The notes under the pieces are model-generated. The model saw nothing but the letters and a program-made list of their open reading frames with translations. It was not told where the DNA came from and did not search any database. A stretch of 64,000 nt of DNA from the NCBI GenBank assembly GCA_902532525.1, contig CACAIK010000002.1, positions 82,899 through 146,898 of the forward strand, read 5' to 3'. This document shows positions 51,920 through 61,130 of the stretch, in pieces; the first letter of the stretch is position 1, and every line of letters begins with the position of its first letter. The translations under genes were made by a program, and so were the position numbers. The stretch is from an uncultured Pelagibacteraceae bacterium. GTDB lineage: Bacteria; Pseudomonadota; Alphaproteobacteria; Pelagibacterales; Pelagibacteraceae.

Positions 51920-52396
51920 TCTGTAATATCTTTCACATCACCATTTGTAATTTGAATTAGTTTTTCATAATTGATCTTAAAAATTGCATTAGGATGTCCA
52001 GCTGCAGCAAAAATATCTTTAAACCTACTCAAAGAATTATCTATAAATATTTGAATTTTATTTATATGACCTACAGGAGATACACCTCCAATTGTATATC
52101 CTGTTTGAGATTTAACCTCTTCAGCTGAAGCCATTCTCACATTTTTTTTTTCAGAAATTTTTTTTAATTTATTTAACGAACATCTTTTGTCACCAGAAAC
52201 TAAACAAAGTAAAAAATCATTTTCAATCTTAATAAGTAGACTTTTTACAATTGCTCCAACTTCACAATTTAATGAATTTGCTGCATCCAAAGCTGTTTTT
52301 TGCTGAATCTTTTAATTCTACAACTGATAAATTTTCATCAAACTCTTTAAGACACTTCTCTGCTCTTTTAACTGGTTCTTTATTTAATAAAGTCAT
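51916..52396 (-). CDS. YbaK/EbsC family protein (aminoacyl-tRNA deacylase), frameshifted as sequenced
   Basis: About 159 residues if repaired, starting at ATG 52396. The N-terminus reads MTLLNKEPVKRAEKCLKEFD; removing one base from the T6 run at 52296-52301 joins it to SAKTALDAANSLNCEVGAIV. The core has VKSLLIKIENDFLLCLVSGD, YTIGGVSPVGH and AAGHPNAIFKI, typical of YbaK/ProX editing domains that hydrolyse mischarged tRNA. As written, the frame from the ATG stops after about 45 codons. It precedes the EamA gene. Confidence 0.87.
52296..52301 (-). other. frameshift site in ybaK (A6 on coding strand)
   Basis: Six A on the coding strand; five restore the YbaK frame (GCA AAA ACA GCT). Confidence 0.75.
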
Positions 52397-52541
52397 ATTC
52401 AACTTATGATTGATAAAAAAGCACTGAAATTATTGGCATAATTATATGTTTAAATTGCATAGGTGATATCCTCATTATATGTATTCTTTATTATAACAAT
52501 ATTGGTAATTAACCCAGATATTTAATTCTACAGGAGATAAT
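52397..52541 (+). promoter_or_regulatory. glnA upstream region
   Basis: This 145-base gap is the longest in the window. It holds a possible -35 TTGCAT with a TATATG or TATGTA -10 candidate, and a Shine-Dalgarno CAGGAGA before the glnA ATG. No NtrC site, sigma-54 promoter or riboswitch fold was recognised. Confidence 0.35.
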
Positions 52542-53949
52542 ATGAGCGCAAGCAAAGTTCTAAAAATGATGAAAGACAAGCAAATTGAGTTTGTCGATTT
52601 AAGATTTACAGACCCAAGAGGTAAATTACAGCACTTAACTATGGATGCATCGGTAGTCGATGGGGACATGTTAACCGATGGTGTATTTTTTGATGGATCA
52701 TCTATTGCTGGATGGAAAGCAATAAATGAATCTGACATGATATTAAAACCAGATTTAAACAGACAAATTGTTGATCCATTCACATCTCATAATACTCTTG
52801 TTTTATTTTGCGATATTTTAGATGCAATTAAAAGAAATCCTTATGAAAGAGATCCAAGAGGGATAGCGAAGAAAGCTGAAGCTTATTTAAAGAAGACTGG
52901 TATAGGTGATAAAGCTTACTTTGGTCCTGAACCAGAATTTTTTGTTTTTGATGATGTAAAAATCAAAAACGATATGAACGAGACAAGTTTTTCGATAGAT
53001 AGTACAGAAGGACCATATAATTCTGGTAAAAAATTATGAAAATGGTAATATGGGTCATAGACCTGGAGTTAAAGGTGGATATTTTCCAGTTCCACCAGTA
53101 GATAGTGCTCAGGATATAAGAGGTGAATACCTAAAGGGTTTAAGAGATGTGGGTATTACAGTTGAAAAACACCACCATGAAGTTGCCCCAAGTCAGCACG
53201 AACTTGGAATGTTATTTGGTACGTTAGTTGATCAAGCTGATAATGTTCAGCTATACAAATATGTAGTTCAGATGGTTTCGCATTCATTTGGTAAAACTGC
53301 TACTTTTATGCCTAAACCTGTAAAAGGTGATAATGGATCAGGAATGCACGTTCACCAATCAGTTTGGAAGGGAAAAACTCCAGTTTTTTCCGGAAATAAA
53401 TATTCAGGTTTGTCACAAACTGCACTTTATTATATTGGTGGTATACTTAAACATGCTAAGGCGATTAACGCGTTTTCAAATGCTACAACAAATAGTTACA
53501 AAAGATTAATACCAGGTTTTGAAGCTCCGGTATTACTTGCTTATTCTGCAAGAAACAGATCTGCATCTTGTAGAATTCCGATAACTCTAAGCAAAAAAGG
53601 AGCAAGATGTGAAATTAGATTCCCAGACGCATCTGGTAATCCTTATTTAACATTTGCATCTATGTTAATGGCGGGAATTGACGGTATCAAAAATAAAATT
53701 GATCCAGGCAAATCCTTTGATAAAGATCTTTACGCTTTATCAGAGAAGGAAGTTAAAAAAGTTCCAACAGTTTGCGGATCATTAAGAGAAGCAATGGAAA
53801 GTTTAGATAAAGATAGAAAGTTTTTAACTCAAGGTGGAGTATTTACTGACGATCAAATTGATGCTTATATTGCTCTTAAATTTGAGGAGATACACAACTT
53901 TGAACATACACCTCATCCTATTGAGTTTGATATGTACTATAGTTGTTAA
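52542..53949 (+). CDS. glnA: type I glutamine synthetase, frameshifted as sequenced
   Basis: About 468 residues if repaired, the normal GS-I length. The first frame runs to 53039 and the second resumes with [17 protein letters not shown]. The ATP/glutamate sites are [33 protein letters not shown] and [11 protein letters not shown] Tyr in [10 protein letters not shown] sits where type I-beta enzymes are adenylylated. One extra base in A6-T2 at 53028-53035 causes the break. glnA makes glutamine from glutamate and ammonia; loss would be severe, so error is likely. Confidence 0.93.
53028..53035 (+). other. frameshift site in glnA
   Basis: GGT AAA AAA TTA TGA as written; removing one base gives GGT AAA AAT TAT GAA or GGT AAA AAA TAT GAA, joining [13 protein letters not shown]. 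This is the expected family sequence. Confidence 0.85.
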
Positions 53950-53983
53950 ATAGCTTTTTTATTTTTTAGCTATTTTATTTTTT
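53948..53983 (+). terminator. intrinsic terminator after glnA
   Basis: Eight-base stem AAATAGCT/AGCTATTT around a T-rich loop, starting in the glnA stop codon and followed by TATTTTTTT. It also covers the stop codon of the small minus-strand gene. Confidence 0.6.
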
Positions 53984-54123
53984 CCTAAACCTTTTTTAAC
54001 CACGTAGTTGAGGGTGCCATGTGCGCCCGCCTCTACTGGTTTAATTAGACTTCTGAATAAAGATTTTCTTTTTTGAGTTTTAACTTCAGAGTTAATTAGG
54101 TTTTTATGCTCAAAAGTATTCAT
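53959..54123 (-). CDS. small basic protein of unknown function
   Basis: 54 residues from ATG 54123. An upstream ATG at 54159 would add 12 residues, but a promoter-like TTGCGT-N17-TAGAAT lies across this region, favouring the shorter form. The protein is very basic (many Lys/Arg, ending GLGKNKIAKK) and contains KPVEAGAHGTLNYVVKKGLG. It is soluble and could bind nucleic acid, but nothing else can be said. It lies downstream of sufA and convergent to glnA. Confidence 0.5.
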   Translation of the reverse strand: MNTFEHKNLINSEVKTQKRKSLFRSLIKPVEAGAHGTLNYVVKKGLGKNKIAKK

Positions 54124-54182
54124 ATGAATGATTCTATCATAGATATGCAATAAACGCAATGCTGATATGCGTATATTAAATA

Positions 54183-54518
54183 CTATATTTTAAAGGATTC
54201 TCCACATCCACATCTTTCCGTTTCATTCGGATTATTGAATACAAATTGTGAAGAAAATTTTTCTTTTTTAAAATCCATTTCTGTTCCAAGTAAATACATT
54301 ACCGCTGCAGAGTCTATGAAGACTTTCACACCCTTATCTTCTACTACTTCGTCATTTGGGTTTGCCTCTTTTGTATACTCCATAATATAAGACATCCCTG
54401 CGCACCCGCCTGACTTAACTCCAATTCTAACACCCAAAGAGTCTTTTTCAGCATTAGACATAATTTCTTTTATTCTTTGAGCTGCGTTATCGCTTAATGT
54501 TATAATTTGTTTTGTCAT
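54183..54518 (-). CDS. sufA: Fe-S cluster carrier of the IscA/SufA/ErpA type
   Basis: 111 residues. The three conserved cysteines are in KSGGCAGMSY and GCGESF (CGCGESF). It takes assembled Fe-S clusters from SufBCD to target proteins. It is the last gene of the suf operon, overlapping the start-stop region with sufT by four bases. The family cannot be split between SufA and ErpA by sequence alone. Confidence 0.9.
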   Translation of the reverse strand: MTKQIITLSDNAAQRIKEIMSNAEKDSLGVRIGVKSGGCAGMSYIMEYTKEANPNDEVVEDKGVKVFIDSAAVMYLLGTEMDFKKEKFSSQFVFNNPNETERCGCGESFKI

Positions 54519-54811
54519 AAATTTAATTCAAGTTTTGCAGCTTCAGACATCATTGATTTATCCCATGGTGGTTCCCAGACTAAATCAAGATCTACTTTTG
54601 AAACTTCTTTAATTTCTAATATACTGTCTTTAACTTCTTTAGGCAAACTTTCAGCAACTGGACAATTTGGTGTGGTTAAAGTCATTTTAACCTTAACTTC
54701 AGAATTATTAACGATAATATCGTATATCAATCCTAATTCATAAATATTAACAGGTATCTCAGGATCATAAATTTTTTTTATTTCAGCAATTACTTTTTCT
54801 TTAAGATCCAC
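54515..54811 (-). CDS. sufT: SufT-type DUF59 protein
   Basis: 98 residues with the MIP18/DUF59 motif IYDPEIPVNIYELGLIYDI and MTLTTPNCPVAESLP. SufT proteins help mature Fe-S enzymes under high demand. The start is a GTG at 54811, two bases after the sufU stop codon. The C-terminal WEPPWDKSMMSEAAKLEL is the standard family end. Confidence 0.9.
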   Translation of the reverse strand: MDLKEKVIAEIKKIYDPEIPVNIYELGLIYDIIVNNSEVKVKMTLTTPNCPVAESLPKEVKDSILEIKEVSKVDLDLVWEPPWDKSMMSEAAKLELNL

Positions 54812-54813
54812 TA

Positions 54814-55278
54814 TTAATCCTCTGTTTTTACAATTTGATCTGAATTATCTAATGCTGATGTAAGAGTGTGCCAAGATAAAGTTGCGCACTTTACTCTCAT
54901 AGGATATTGTTTAACACCAGATAAACTCATTAATTTAGTTTTTTCGTCGTCTTTTAAAATATTAGTTTCTAAAGAGTCTTTTTCTTTTATCATTCCTAAA
55001 AAATCTGTTACAATTTCTTTTACTTCTTTCTCTTCTTTGCCTCTAACCATATCAGTCATAATAGATGCCGATGCCATTGAAATAGCGCAGCCATGACCTT
55101 CAAATGCAATATCTTCAACTTTTTTATTTTCATTTAATCTGAGATAAACATGAACATTATCGCCACATAAAGGATTATTTCCCTTTGCATCTTTATTATA
55201 ATTATCAAACTTTCCTAAATTCCTTGGATTTTTTCCATGGTCTAATATTATTTCTTGATATAGATCTTTTAAGTCCAT
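54814..55278 (-). CDS. sufU: SufU-type Fe-S assembly / sulfurtransferase protein
   Basis: 154 residues. Zinc/sulfur-binding residues lie in GNNPLCGDNVHVYLR, GHGCAISMASAS and KCATLSWHTL. SufU takes sulfur from SufS, acting with it in cluster building; here it replaces the SufE partner. Overlaps sufS by one base (TAATG). Confidence 0.9.
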   Translation of the reverse strand: MDLKDLYQEIILDHGKNPRNLGKFDNYNKDAKGNNPLCGDNVHVYLRLNENKKVEDIAFEGHGCAISMASASIMTDMVRGKEEKEVKEIVTDFLGMIKEKDSLETNILKDDEKTKLMSLSGVKQYPMRVKCATLSWHTLTSALDNSDQIVKTED

Positions 55279-56495
55279 TATAAGTTAAAAATTTTTTTAC
55301 ATTTATTTATTGCTTCATCAAGCTTATCAATATCATCTTTTGTATTATAAACTCCAAATGAAGCTCTTGCAGTTGCAGGTAAATTTAATTTATCATGTAA
55401 TATTTGACAGCAGTGATGCCCTGCTCTAATAGCTACTCCATCTTCATCAAGAATTGTTGCAATATCATGCGGATGAACACCTTCAATAGTAAATGATATA
55501 ACTCCACCTTTTTCTTTTGGGTTTCCTATAATATTAACTGAATTATTTTTTCTTAACTTTTCTAGTCCGTAGTCTAATAATTCTTTTTCATGTTTTTCGA
55601 TATTTTGAATACCAATTTTTTCCATAAATTTTATAGATTCATTAAAAGCTATAACTTGAGCTGTAGCCATTGTGCCAGCCTCGTATTTATTAGGTAATTC
55701 GCCATAAGTAATACCTTCTTTTTTAACTTCATTTATCATTCCTCCTCCACCTTGATATGGGGGTAAATCTTCAAGCCATTTTTTTTTAGCATATAGAACA
55801 CCTATTCCGGTTGGTCCGTACATTTTATGTCCAGATATTGCGTAAAAATCACAATCTATATCTTGCATATCTAATTTTAAATGAGGCGCACCTTGGCAAC
55901 CATCAATTAGAACAGGTATATTTTTCGAATGAGCCATTTGTACAATTTCTTTAATTGGTAAAATTGCGCCTGTTACATTCGATAAATGACTTACACTAAT
56001 TATCTTTGTTTTGTTTGTAATTTTTTTTTCTATAGCTTCTAATGTTACTTCGCCATTATCATTAATTTCAGCAAATTCTATTTTTATATTTTTTGCTTTT
56101 CTAAGAAAATGCCAAGGAACATAATTTGAATGATGCTCGAGTTCAGTCAACAATACTTCATCTCCTTCAGATAAATATTTTTGACCAAAAGTGTTAGCGA
56201 CTAAATTAATTGCTTCTGTAGCACCTTTAGTAAATACGATTTCATCTTTATCTTTAGCATTAATATATTTTTGAACTGAAACTCTTGTTTGTTCATATAA
56301 ATTAGTAGCAGCAACCGCTAAATAGTGAACGCTTCTACCTACATTAGAAAACTCTTTTGTATAAAAATCATAAATTCTATCTACAACAACTCTTGGTTTT
56401 TGAGATGAATTAGCACTATCTAAATATACTAAATCATTATTTTTAATTTTATCGTCAAAAATTGGAAATTCTCTTTTTATATCATCTATGTTCAT
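55278..56495 (-). CDS. sufS: cysteine desulfurase SufS
   Basis: 405 residues. The PLP lysine is in YAISGHKMYGPTG, the catalytic cysteine in AIRAGHHCCQ, and the substrate region in ELEHHSNYVPWH. It takes sulfur from cysteine for Fe-S clusters. Its ATG overlaps the sufD stop codon by one base. Length and motifs are normal for the type II enzymes. Confidence 0.95.
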   Translation of the reverse strand: MNIDDIKREFPIFDDKIKNNDLVYLDSANSSQKPRVVVDRIYDFYTKEFSNVGRSVHYLAVAATNLYEQTRVSVQKYINAKDKDEIVFTKGATEAINLVANTFGQKYLSEGDEVLLTELEHHSNYVPWHFLRKAKNIKIEFAEINDNGEVTLEAIEKKITNKTKIISVSHLSNVTGAILPIKEIVQMAHSKNIPVLIDGCQGAPHLKLDMQDIDCDFYAISGHKMYGPTGIGVLYAKKKWLEDLPPYQGGGGMINEVKKEGITYGELPNKYEAGTMATAQVIAFNESIKFMEKIGIQNIEKHEKELLDYGLEKLRKNNSVNIIGNPKEKGGVISFTIEGVHPHDIATILDEDGVAIRAGHHCCQILHDKLNLPATARASFGVYNTKDDIDKLDEAINKCKKIFNL

Positions 56496-57739
56496 TAATT
56501 TAATCCAATCATATTTTTTAACAATTTTTTAATTTCATCATCTGTAATTTTCTCAACAACATCTAAAAGAAAACCATTAATTAATAATTCTTTTGCAGTT
56601 GTTTGATTTAATCCCCTAGACATTAAATAAAAAATAGAATTGTCGTCTAAACTTCCTGAAGCAGAACCATGTGAACATTTAACATCATCAGCATAAATCT
56701 CTAGTTCAGGCTTTGCATTAAATTCTGCTTGTTCATTTAAGAGTAGAGCTTTACTTAATTGATAACCATCTGTTTTTTGAGCTTTTGAATCTACATATAT
56801 TTTCCCTTGATAGACAGACTTTGAACTATCATTAATTACACTTTTTATTAACTGATAACTTTTTGTGTTTTCGTACAAATGGTTAGTATTAGTTCTTATT
56901 TCATGGTGTTTATTTTTAGATAATAAGTGTATTCCGTTAATAAATGCTGACGAATATTGACCTTCAAGATTACAGCTGACTTCATTTTTTATATAATCTG
57001 AACCGGATGAAAATATAAATATTTCAGAAATACTATTTTCTTTTTGAATAATGTTAGAATAATCATACTTAATATTTGCATTACTTTTTATATCTATTTT
57101 ATAATTCTTAAGAATTGCATTTTTGCCAAGATTAAAATTAAATAAATTGTTAATGAAATTCTTTTCTGAATTATCGTCAGAAAGATTAATTATTTTTATT
57201 GAGCTGTTTTCTTCCAGCTCAAAGTTTATTTGAAAATTAATATTAGTGTTGCTCACTTTCTCATTTGTTATTTGATAGATAATTAAAGGCTTTTTGAATG
57301 AATAATTTTTTTTAACTAAAATATTATGTATTTTATTAGAAAAAGAATTATTTAGACTTAAAAGAGAATTATCGTCATTTAAGTTTTGGTTAAAATTATC
57401 TAAAGATGACAAATTAATTTTATCTTTTTCTTCATATTCAAAACTCAATCGCTCAACTTTACCATTAACAATAACAATTTTATTATGCTCAATTTCCTTT
57501 ATAAAAATATTATCATTAATTTCATTTTCAATATTATAATTATTATAAAATGCTAGTTCTCCAATATTTTTTTGGATTATCTGGTTTATATCTGAGAATT
57601 TCCAGTTTTCTAATTTTCTACTAGGAAATCCATTTTTCAAAAAATTATCAAGAGCTTCTTTTTTTAGTTTAATCTCTTGGTTTGAGAAATTAGAATTGTT
57701 TATAAATTTATCAAAATCTGTTTTTAATTTTTGTTCCAT
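56495..57739 (-). CDS. sufD: Fe-S assembly protein SufD
   Basis: 414 residues. It is Asn/Lys-rich and divergent, but the C-terminal SufBD core is clear: YQGKIYVDSKAQKTDGYQL, NAKPELEIYADDVKCSHGSASG (conserved His) and LMSRGL. SufD joins SufB and SufC in the scaffold complex and helps iron entry. It lies 13 bases after sufC. The N-terminal half is poorly conserved in this family. Confidence 0.92.
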   Translation of the reverse strand: MEQKLKTDFDKFINNSNFSNQEIKLKKEALDNFLKNGFPSRKLENWKFSDINQIIQKNIGELAFYNNYNIENEINDNIFIKEIEHNKIVIVNGKVERLSFEYEEKDKINLSSLDNFNQNLNDDNSLLSLNNSFSNKIHNILVKKNYSFKKPLIIYQITNEKVSNTNINFQINFELEENSSIKIINLSDDNSEKNFINNLFNFNLGKNAILKNYKIDIKSNANIKYDYSNIIQKENSISEIFIFSSGSDYIKNEVSCNLEGQYSSAFINGIHLLSKNKHHEIRTNTNHLYENTKSYQLIKSVINDSSKSVYQGKIYVDSKAQKTDGYQLSKALLLNEQAEFNAKPELEIYADDVKCSHGSASGSLDDNSIFYLMSRGLNQTTAKELLINGFLLDVVEKITDDEIKKLLKNMIGLN

Positions 57740-57752
57740 TTAATTGAAATTT

Positions 57753-58475
57753 TCATATCCTTTTTTTTTCTAACTCTATAGCTAATTCTGCACCTCCTGA
57801 TTTAATAATTTTTCCACCCATAAGAACATGCACAAAGTCAGGTTTTATATAATCAAGTAGTCTTTGATAGTGTGTTATTATAAGAAAGGAATTATTTTTT
57901 TTTCTTAATGCATTAACTCCATCTGCAACTATTTTAAGAGCATCTATATCTAAACCAGAGTCTGTTTCATCCAGTATAGATAATTTTGGATCTAAAATTG
58001 ACATTTGTAAAATTTCGTTTTTCTTTTTTTCGCCTCCAGAAAAACCAACATTTAATTGTCTATTTAATTTTTCTTCATCAAATTTTAATTCTTTTGCTTT
58101 TTCTTTAACTAATTTTAAAAATTCCAAAGCATCTAACTCTTTTTCACCTTTGGCTTTTCTAATTGAATTTAGAGAAGTTTTTAAAAATATATTAGTATTT
58201 ACTCCGGGGATTTCCAAAGGGTATTGGAAAGCTAAAAAGATACCTTTGTGTGCTCTTTCCTCTGTTTCAAGATCAAACAAATTTTTATTTTCATACAATA
58301 CTTCTCCTGATACCTCGTATCCTTTTTTACCTGATAGAATATTTGATAAAGTACTTTTTCCTGATCCATTAGGACCCATTATTGCATGAACCTCACCAGG
58401 TTTTATCTCGAGATTAAAACCACTTAATATGATTTTTTCCTGAATTTTTGCATTTAAATTGTTTATTTTTAACAT
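57753..58475 (-). CDS. sufC: Fe-S assembly ATPase SufC
   Basis: 240 residues of ABC-ATPase fold: Walker A MGPNGSGKST, signature GFSGGEKKKNEILQM (SufC-specific), Walker B SILDETDSGLD. It powers conformational change of SufBD. The start codon abuts the sufB stop codon. Confidence 0.96.
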   Translation of the reverse strand: MLKINNLNAKIQEKIILSGFNLEIKPGEVHAIMGPNGSGKSTLSNILSGKKGYEVSGEVLYENKNLFDLETEERAHKGIFLAFQYPLEIPGVNTNIFLKTSLNSIRKAKGEKELDALEFLKLVKEKAKELKFDEEKLNRQLNVGFSGGEKKKNEILQMSILDPKLSILDETDSGLDIDALKIVADGVNALRKKNNSFLIITHYQRLLDYIKPDFVHVLMGGKIIKSGGAELAIELEKKRI

Positions 58476-59912
58476 TTAACCAACGCTTCCTTCTAAACTT
58501 ATTCCGACTAGTTTTTGAGCCTCAACAGCAAACTCCATAGGTAATTGTTGTAAAACCTCTTTACAAAAGCCATTAACAATAAGTCCTACTGCTTCTTCTT
58601 GATTTAGTCCCCTTTGCTGACAATAATGTAGTTGATCTTCACTTATCTTAGATGTTGTCGCTTCATGAGCAATATTTGAATTTGAATTTTTATTCTTAAT
58701 GTAAGGTACTGTGTGTGCTCCACATTTATTACCCATTAATAATGAATCACATTGAGTATAATTTGTTGAATTAGATGCATTTTTTGAAATATCTACCAAA
58801 CCTCTATAGGTCATATCTGATTTACCTGCACTAATACCTTTTGAGATAATTTTACTTTTTGTATTTTTTCCTAAATGAATCATCTTAGTTCCGGTGTCGG
58901 CTTTCTGATAATTGTTTGTAATTGCGATTGAATAAAACTCTCCAATTGAGTTATCTCCCTTTAAAATACAACTTGGATATTTCCAGGTGATTGCAGAACC
59001 TGTTTCTACTTGTGTCCATGAAATTTTTGAATTTTTGCCTTTACACAATCCTCTTTTAGTTACAAAATTATATATACCTCCTTTTCCATCTTTATCTCCT
59101 GGATACCAATTTTGTACTGTAGAATATTTAATCTCTGCATCATCTAAAGCAACCAACTCGACGTTAGCTGCATGCAACTGATTTTCATCTCTCATTGGTG
59201 CAGTGCATCCTTCTAAATAACTTACATAGCTTCCTTTATCTGCAATTATTAATGTTCTTTCGAATTGACCAGTGTCAGATGCATTAATTCTAAAATAAGT
59301 TGATAATTCCATCGGACATTTTACATTTGGTGGTATGTAAACAAAAGATCCATCAGTGAAAACTGCTGAGTTTAATGTAGCAAAGAAGTGATCAGTAATT
59401 GGTATAACTGAACCTAAATATTTTTTAACTAAGTCTGGATGTTTTTGTATTGCTTCAGAAATAGAGCAAAAAATAATTCCTTTTTCTGTTAAAGTATCTT
59501 TAAAAGTTGTAGCAACAGATACTGAGTCGAATACCGCATCAACTGCGATGCCATTTAATCTTTTTTGTTCTTGTAAAGGTATCCCTAATTTTTTATAAGT
59601 TTCTAAAAGTTTAGGATCTAAATCTTCCAAATTTTTTGGTTTTTCTTTAAAACTTTTAGGTGCAGAATAATAATATAAATCTTGGTAATCAATTTTTGGA
59701 TATTTTGGTTTTTGCCAATCAGGTTCTTTCAATACTTTTAATCTTTCAAAAGCTTTTAATCTCCATTGAAGCAACCAATCTGGTTCTTTTTTTATATTAG
59801 ATATGAATCTTATAACTTCTTCGTTTAAGCCCTTAGGTGCTTTAAAACTTTCAATATCAGTAGAAAAGCCATATTTATAATCTTTTAAATCTTCAATTTG
59901 TTTATCTCTCAT
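58476..59912 (-). CDS. sufB: Fe-S assembly scaffold SufB
   Basis: 478 residues, normal SufB length. Family signatures include [33 protein letters not shown] (conserved Cys), and the C-terminal [20 protein letters not shown]. It is the scaffold on which the cluster is assembled. It follows iscR by 18 bases and is followed by sufC without a gap. Confidence 0.96.
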   Translation of the reverse strand: MRDKQIEDLKDYKYGFSTDIESFKAPKGLNEEVIRFISNIKKEPDWLLQWRLKAFERLKVLKEPDWQKPKYPKIDYQDLYYYSAPKSFKEKPKNLEDLDPKLLETYKKLGIPLQEQKRLNGIAVDAVFDSVSVATTFKDTLTEKGIIFCSISEAIQKHPDLVKKYLGSVIPITDHFFATLNSAVFTDGSFVYIPPNVKCPMELSTYFRINASDTGQFERTLIIADKGSYVSYLEGCTAPMRDENQLHAANVELVALDDAEIKYSTVQNWYPGDKDGKGGIYNFVTKRGLCKGKNSKISWTQVETGSAITWKYPSCILKGDNSIGEFYSIAITNNYQKADTGTKMIHLGKNTKSKIISKGISAGKSDMTYRGLVDISKNASNSTNYTQCDSLLMGNKCGAHTVPYIKNKNSNSNIAHEATTSKISEDQLHYCQQRGLNQEEAVGLIVNGFCKEVLQQLPMEFAVEAQKLVGISLEGSVG

Positions 59913-59930
59913 TATAGTCTATTTTCAGCT

Positions 59931-60335
59931 TTATTTAGTAGGTCTCCAAGATTTTTTTTCTTGAAAGAATATGTTTATATGTGTCTCCAATTCATCCCAT
60001 AGGTTATGGGTAATGCATTTAGCGGATTTTCCATTGCAACCTTTTTTTGAATGCTTCTGACATCCGATTGTTTTGACCTTTTCTTCTACTGCAAAAAGAA
60101 TCTCTGAGATCTTAATATCTTTTGGTGTTTTGTTTAAAGTATATCCACCTTTTTTTCCTCTAATACTTTTAACAATTCCATTTTTTTTTAATTTTAAAAA
60201 TAACTGCTCAAGATAAACTAAAGATATACCTTGTCTTATGGACACATCTCTTAGTGAAATTGGCTCGTTATTTTTAAATCTTCCTATGTCAGCTAATGCC
60301 ATAACTGCATATCTGCTTTTGGTAGATAATTTCAT
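59931..60335 (-). CDS. iscR: Rrf2 family Fe-S-sensing regulator (IscR type)
   Basis: 134 residues. A winged helix-turn-helix is at the N-terminus (SLRDVSIRQGISLVYLEQL, then IRGKKGGYTL), and three cysteines lie in GCQKHSKKGCNGKSAKC (C-x7-C-x6-C), suitable for a [2Fe-2S] cluster. It should sense cluster status and control the suf operon; a matching operator lies just upstream. It is the only clear transcription factor in the window. Confidence 0.92.
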   Translation of the reverse strand: MKLSTKSRYAVMALADIGRFKNNEPISLRDVSIRQGISLVYLEQLFLKLKKNGIVKSIRGKKGGYTLNKTPKDIKISEILFAVEEKVKTIGCQKHSKKGCNGKSAKCITHNLWDELETHINIFFQEKKSWRPTK

Positions 60336-60355
60336 ATTTTCCGCAATTCACGGGC

Positions 60356-60383
60356 TTTATATATACCTGACTAAATTAGTCAA
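60356..60383 (-). promoter_or_regulatory. suf operon promoter
   Basis: On the minus strand a -35 TTGACT (60378-60383), a 16-base spacer and a -10 TATAAA (60356-60361) sit 20 bases before the iscR ATG. The leader would be very short. The -35 is inside the predicted IscR site. Confidence 0.65.
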
Positions 60384-60387
60384 GATT
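60363..60387. promoter_or_regulatory. IscR type-1 binding site
   Basis: Twenty-five bases centred on the near-palindrome TGACTAAATTAGTCA. By hand it matches 23 of 25 positions of the E. coli IscR type-1 consensus (ATASYYGACTRWWWYAGTCRRSTAT, recalled). It covers the -35 and spacer, fitting repression by cluster-loaded IscR. Confidence 0.8.
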
Positions 60388-60464
60388 GTGTAAATTAATA
60401 ATACTTGCATTTTGTCGCTCAATTTTGATAGAAAAATGTAATTTTTTTTTGAGACTGATAATCA

Positions 60465-61130
60465 ATGCTATCTACAGACACAAAAATTACTGAAATTTTT
60501 ATTCCTGGCCCTGCTGGAAGATTAGAAGCCAAGTATTTTAAAAGTAAGAAGAATACATCTCCAATTGCTTTAGTGCTTCATCCACATCCTCAATACGGAG
60601 GAACTATGAATAATAAAGTAGTTGTTGATACCTTTCAAACTTTTGTTGATAATAATTTTTCTGTTTGCAGAGTAAACTTTAGAGGAGTTGGAAAAAGTGA
60701 TGGAGAATTTGACAACGGGCAAGGAGAACTTGCAGATGCTGCAGCAGCATTAGATTGGTTGGAAAGAGAAAACTTTGATAACTCACAATGTTGGATTTCT
60801 GGATTTTCTTTTGGATCTTTAATAGCAATGCAATTATTGATGAGAAGACCAGAAATAAATAGATTTATAGCTATATCACCTCAACCAAATGTATATGATT
60901 TTTCATTTCTATCGCCCTGTCCTACCTCTGGTCTTGTAATACATGGAAAAAAAGATGAATTAGTTCCTTTTGAAGATATAAATGAATTAAATAAAAGGTT
61001 AAGTGCTCAGAAAGGTATTAAAGTAGAATTTGATATTATATCTGAAGCAAACCATTTTTTTTCAAAGGCTGATGCTTATTTAATAAAATCTCTTGGTAAA
61101 TATATAAAAAAAGAAACTGCTTTATATTAA
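60465..61130 (+). CDS. alpha/beta hydrolase
   Basis: 221 residues. The oxyanion/His motif is LHPHPQYGGTMNN, the nucleophile is in SGFSFGSLIAMQL (Ser), with an Asp in HGKKDELVP and His in ANHFF. It resembles the dienelactone-hydrolase-like proteins of Proteobacteria. The substrate is unknown. It is divergent from the suf operon across 129 bases, which contain the IscR site, so it might be influenced by it. Ends overlap the anmK gene by four bases. Confidence 0.85.
   Translation: MLSTDTKITEIFIPGPAGRLEAKYFKSKKNTSPIALVLHPHPQYGGTMNNKVVVDTFQTFVDNNFSVCRVNFRGVGKSDGEFDNGQGELADAAAALDWLERENFDNSQCWISGFSFGSLIAMQLLMRRPEINRFIAISPQPNVYDFSFLSPCPTSGLVIHGKKDELVPFEDINELNKRLSAQKGIKVEFDIISEANHFFSKADAYLIKSLGKYIKKETALY

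Noticed and set aside
52435..52465. Sigma-54 promoter before glnA (TTGGCAT and TTGCAT)
   Set aside because: The GG to GC spacing is far longer than the required ten bases.
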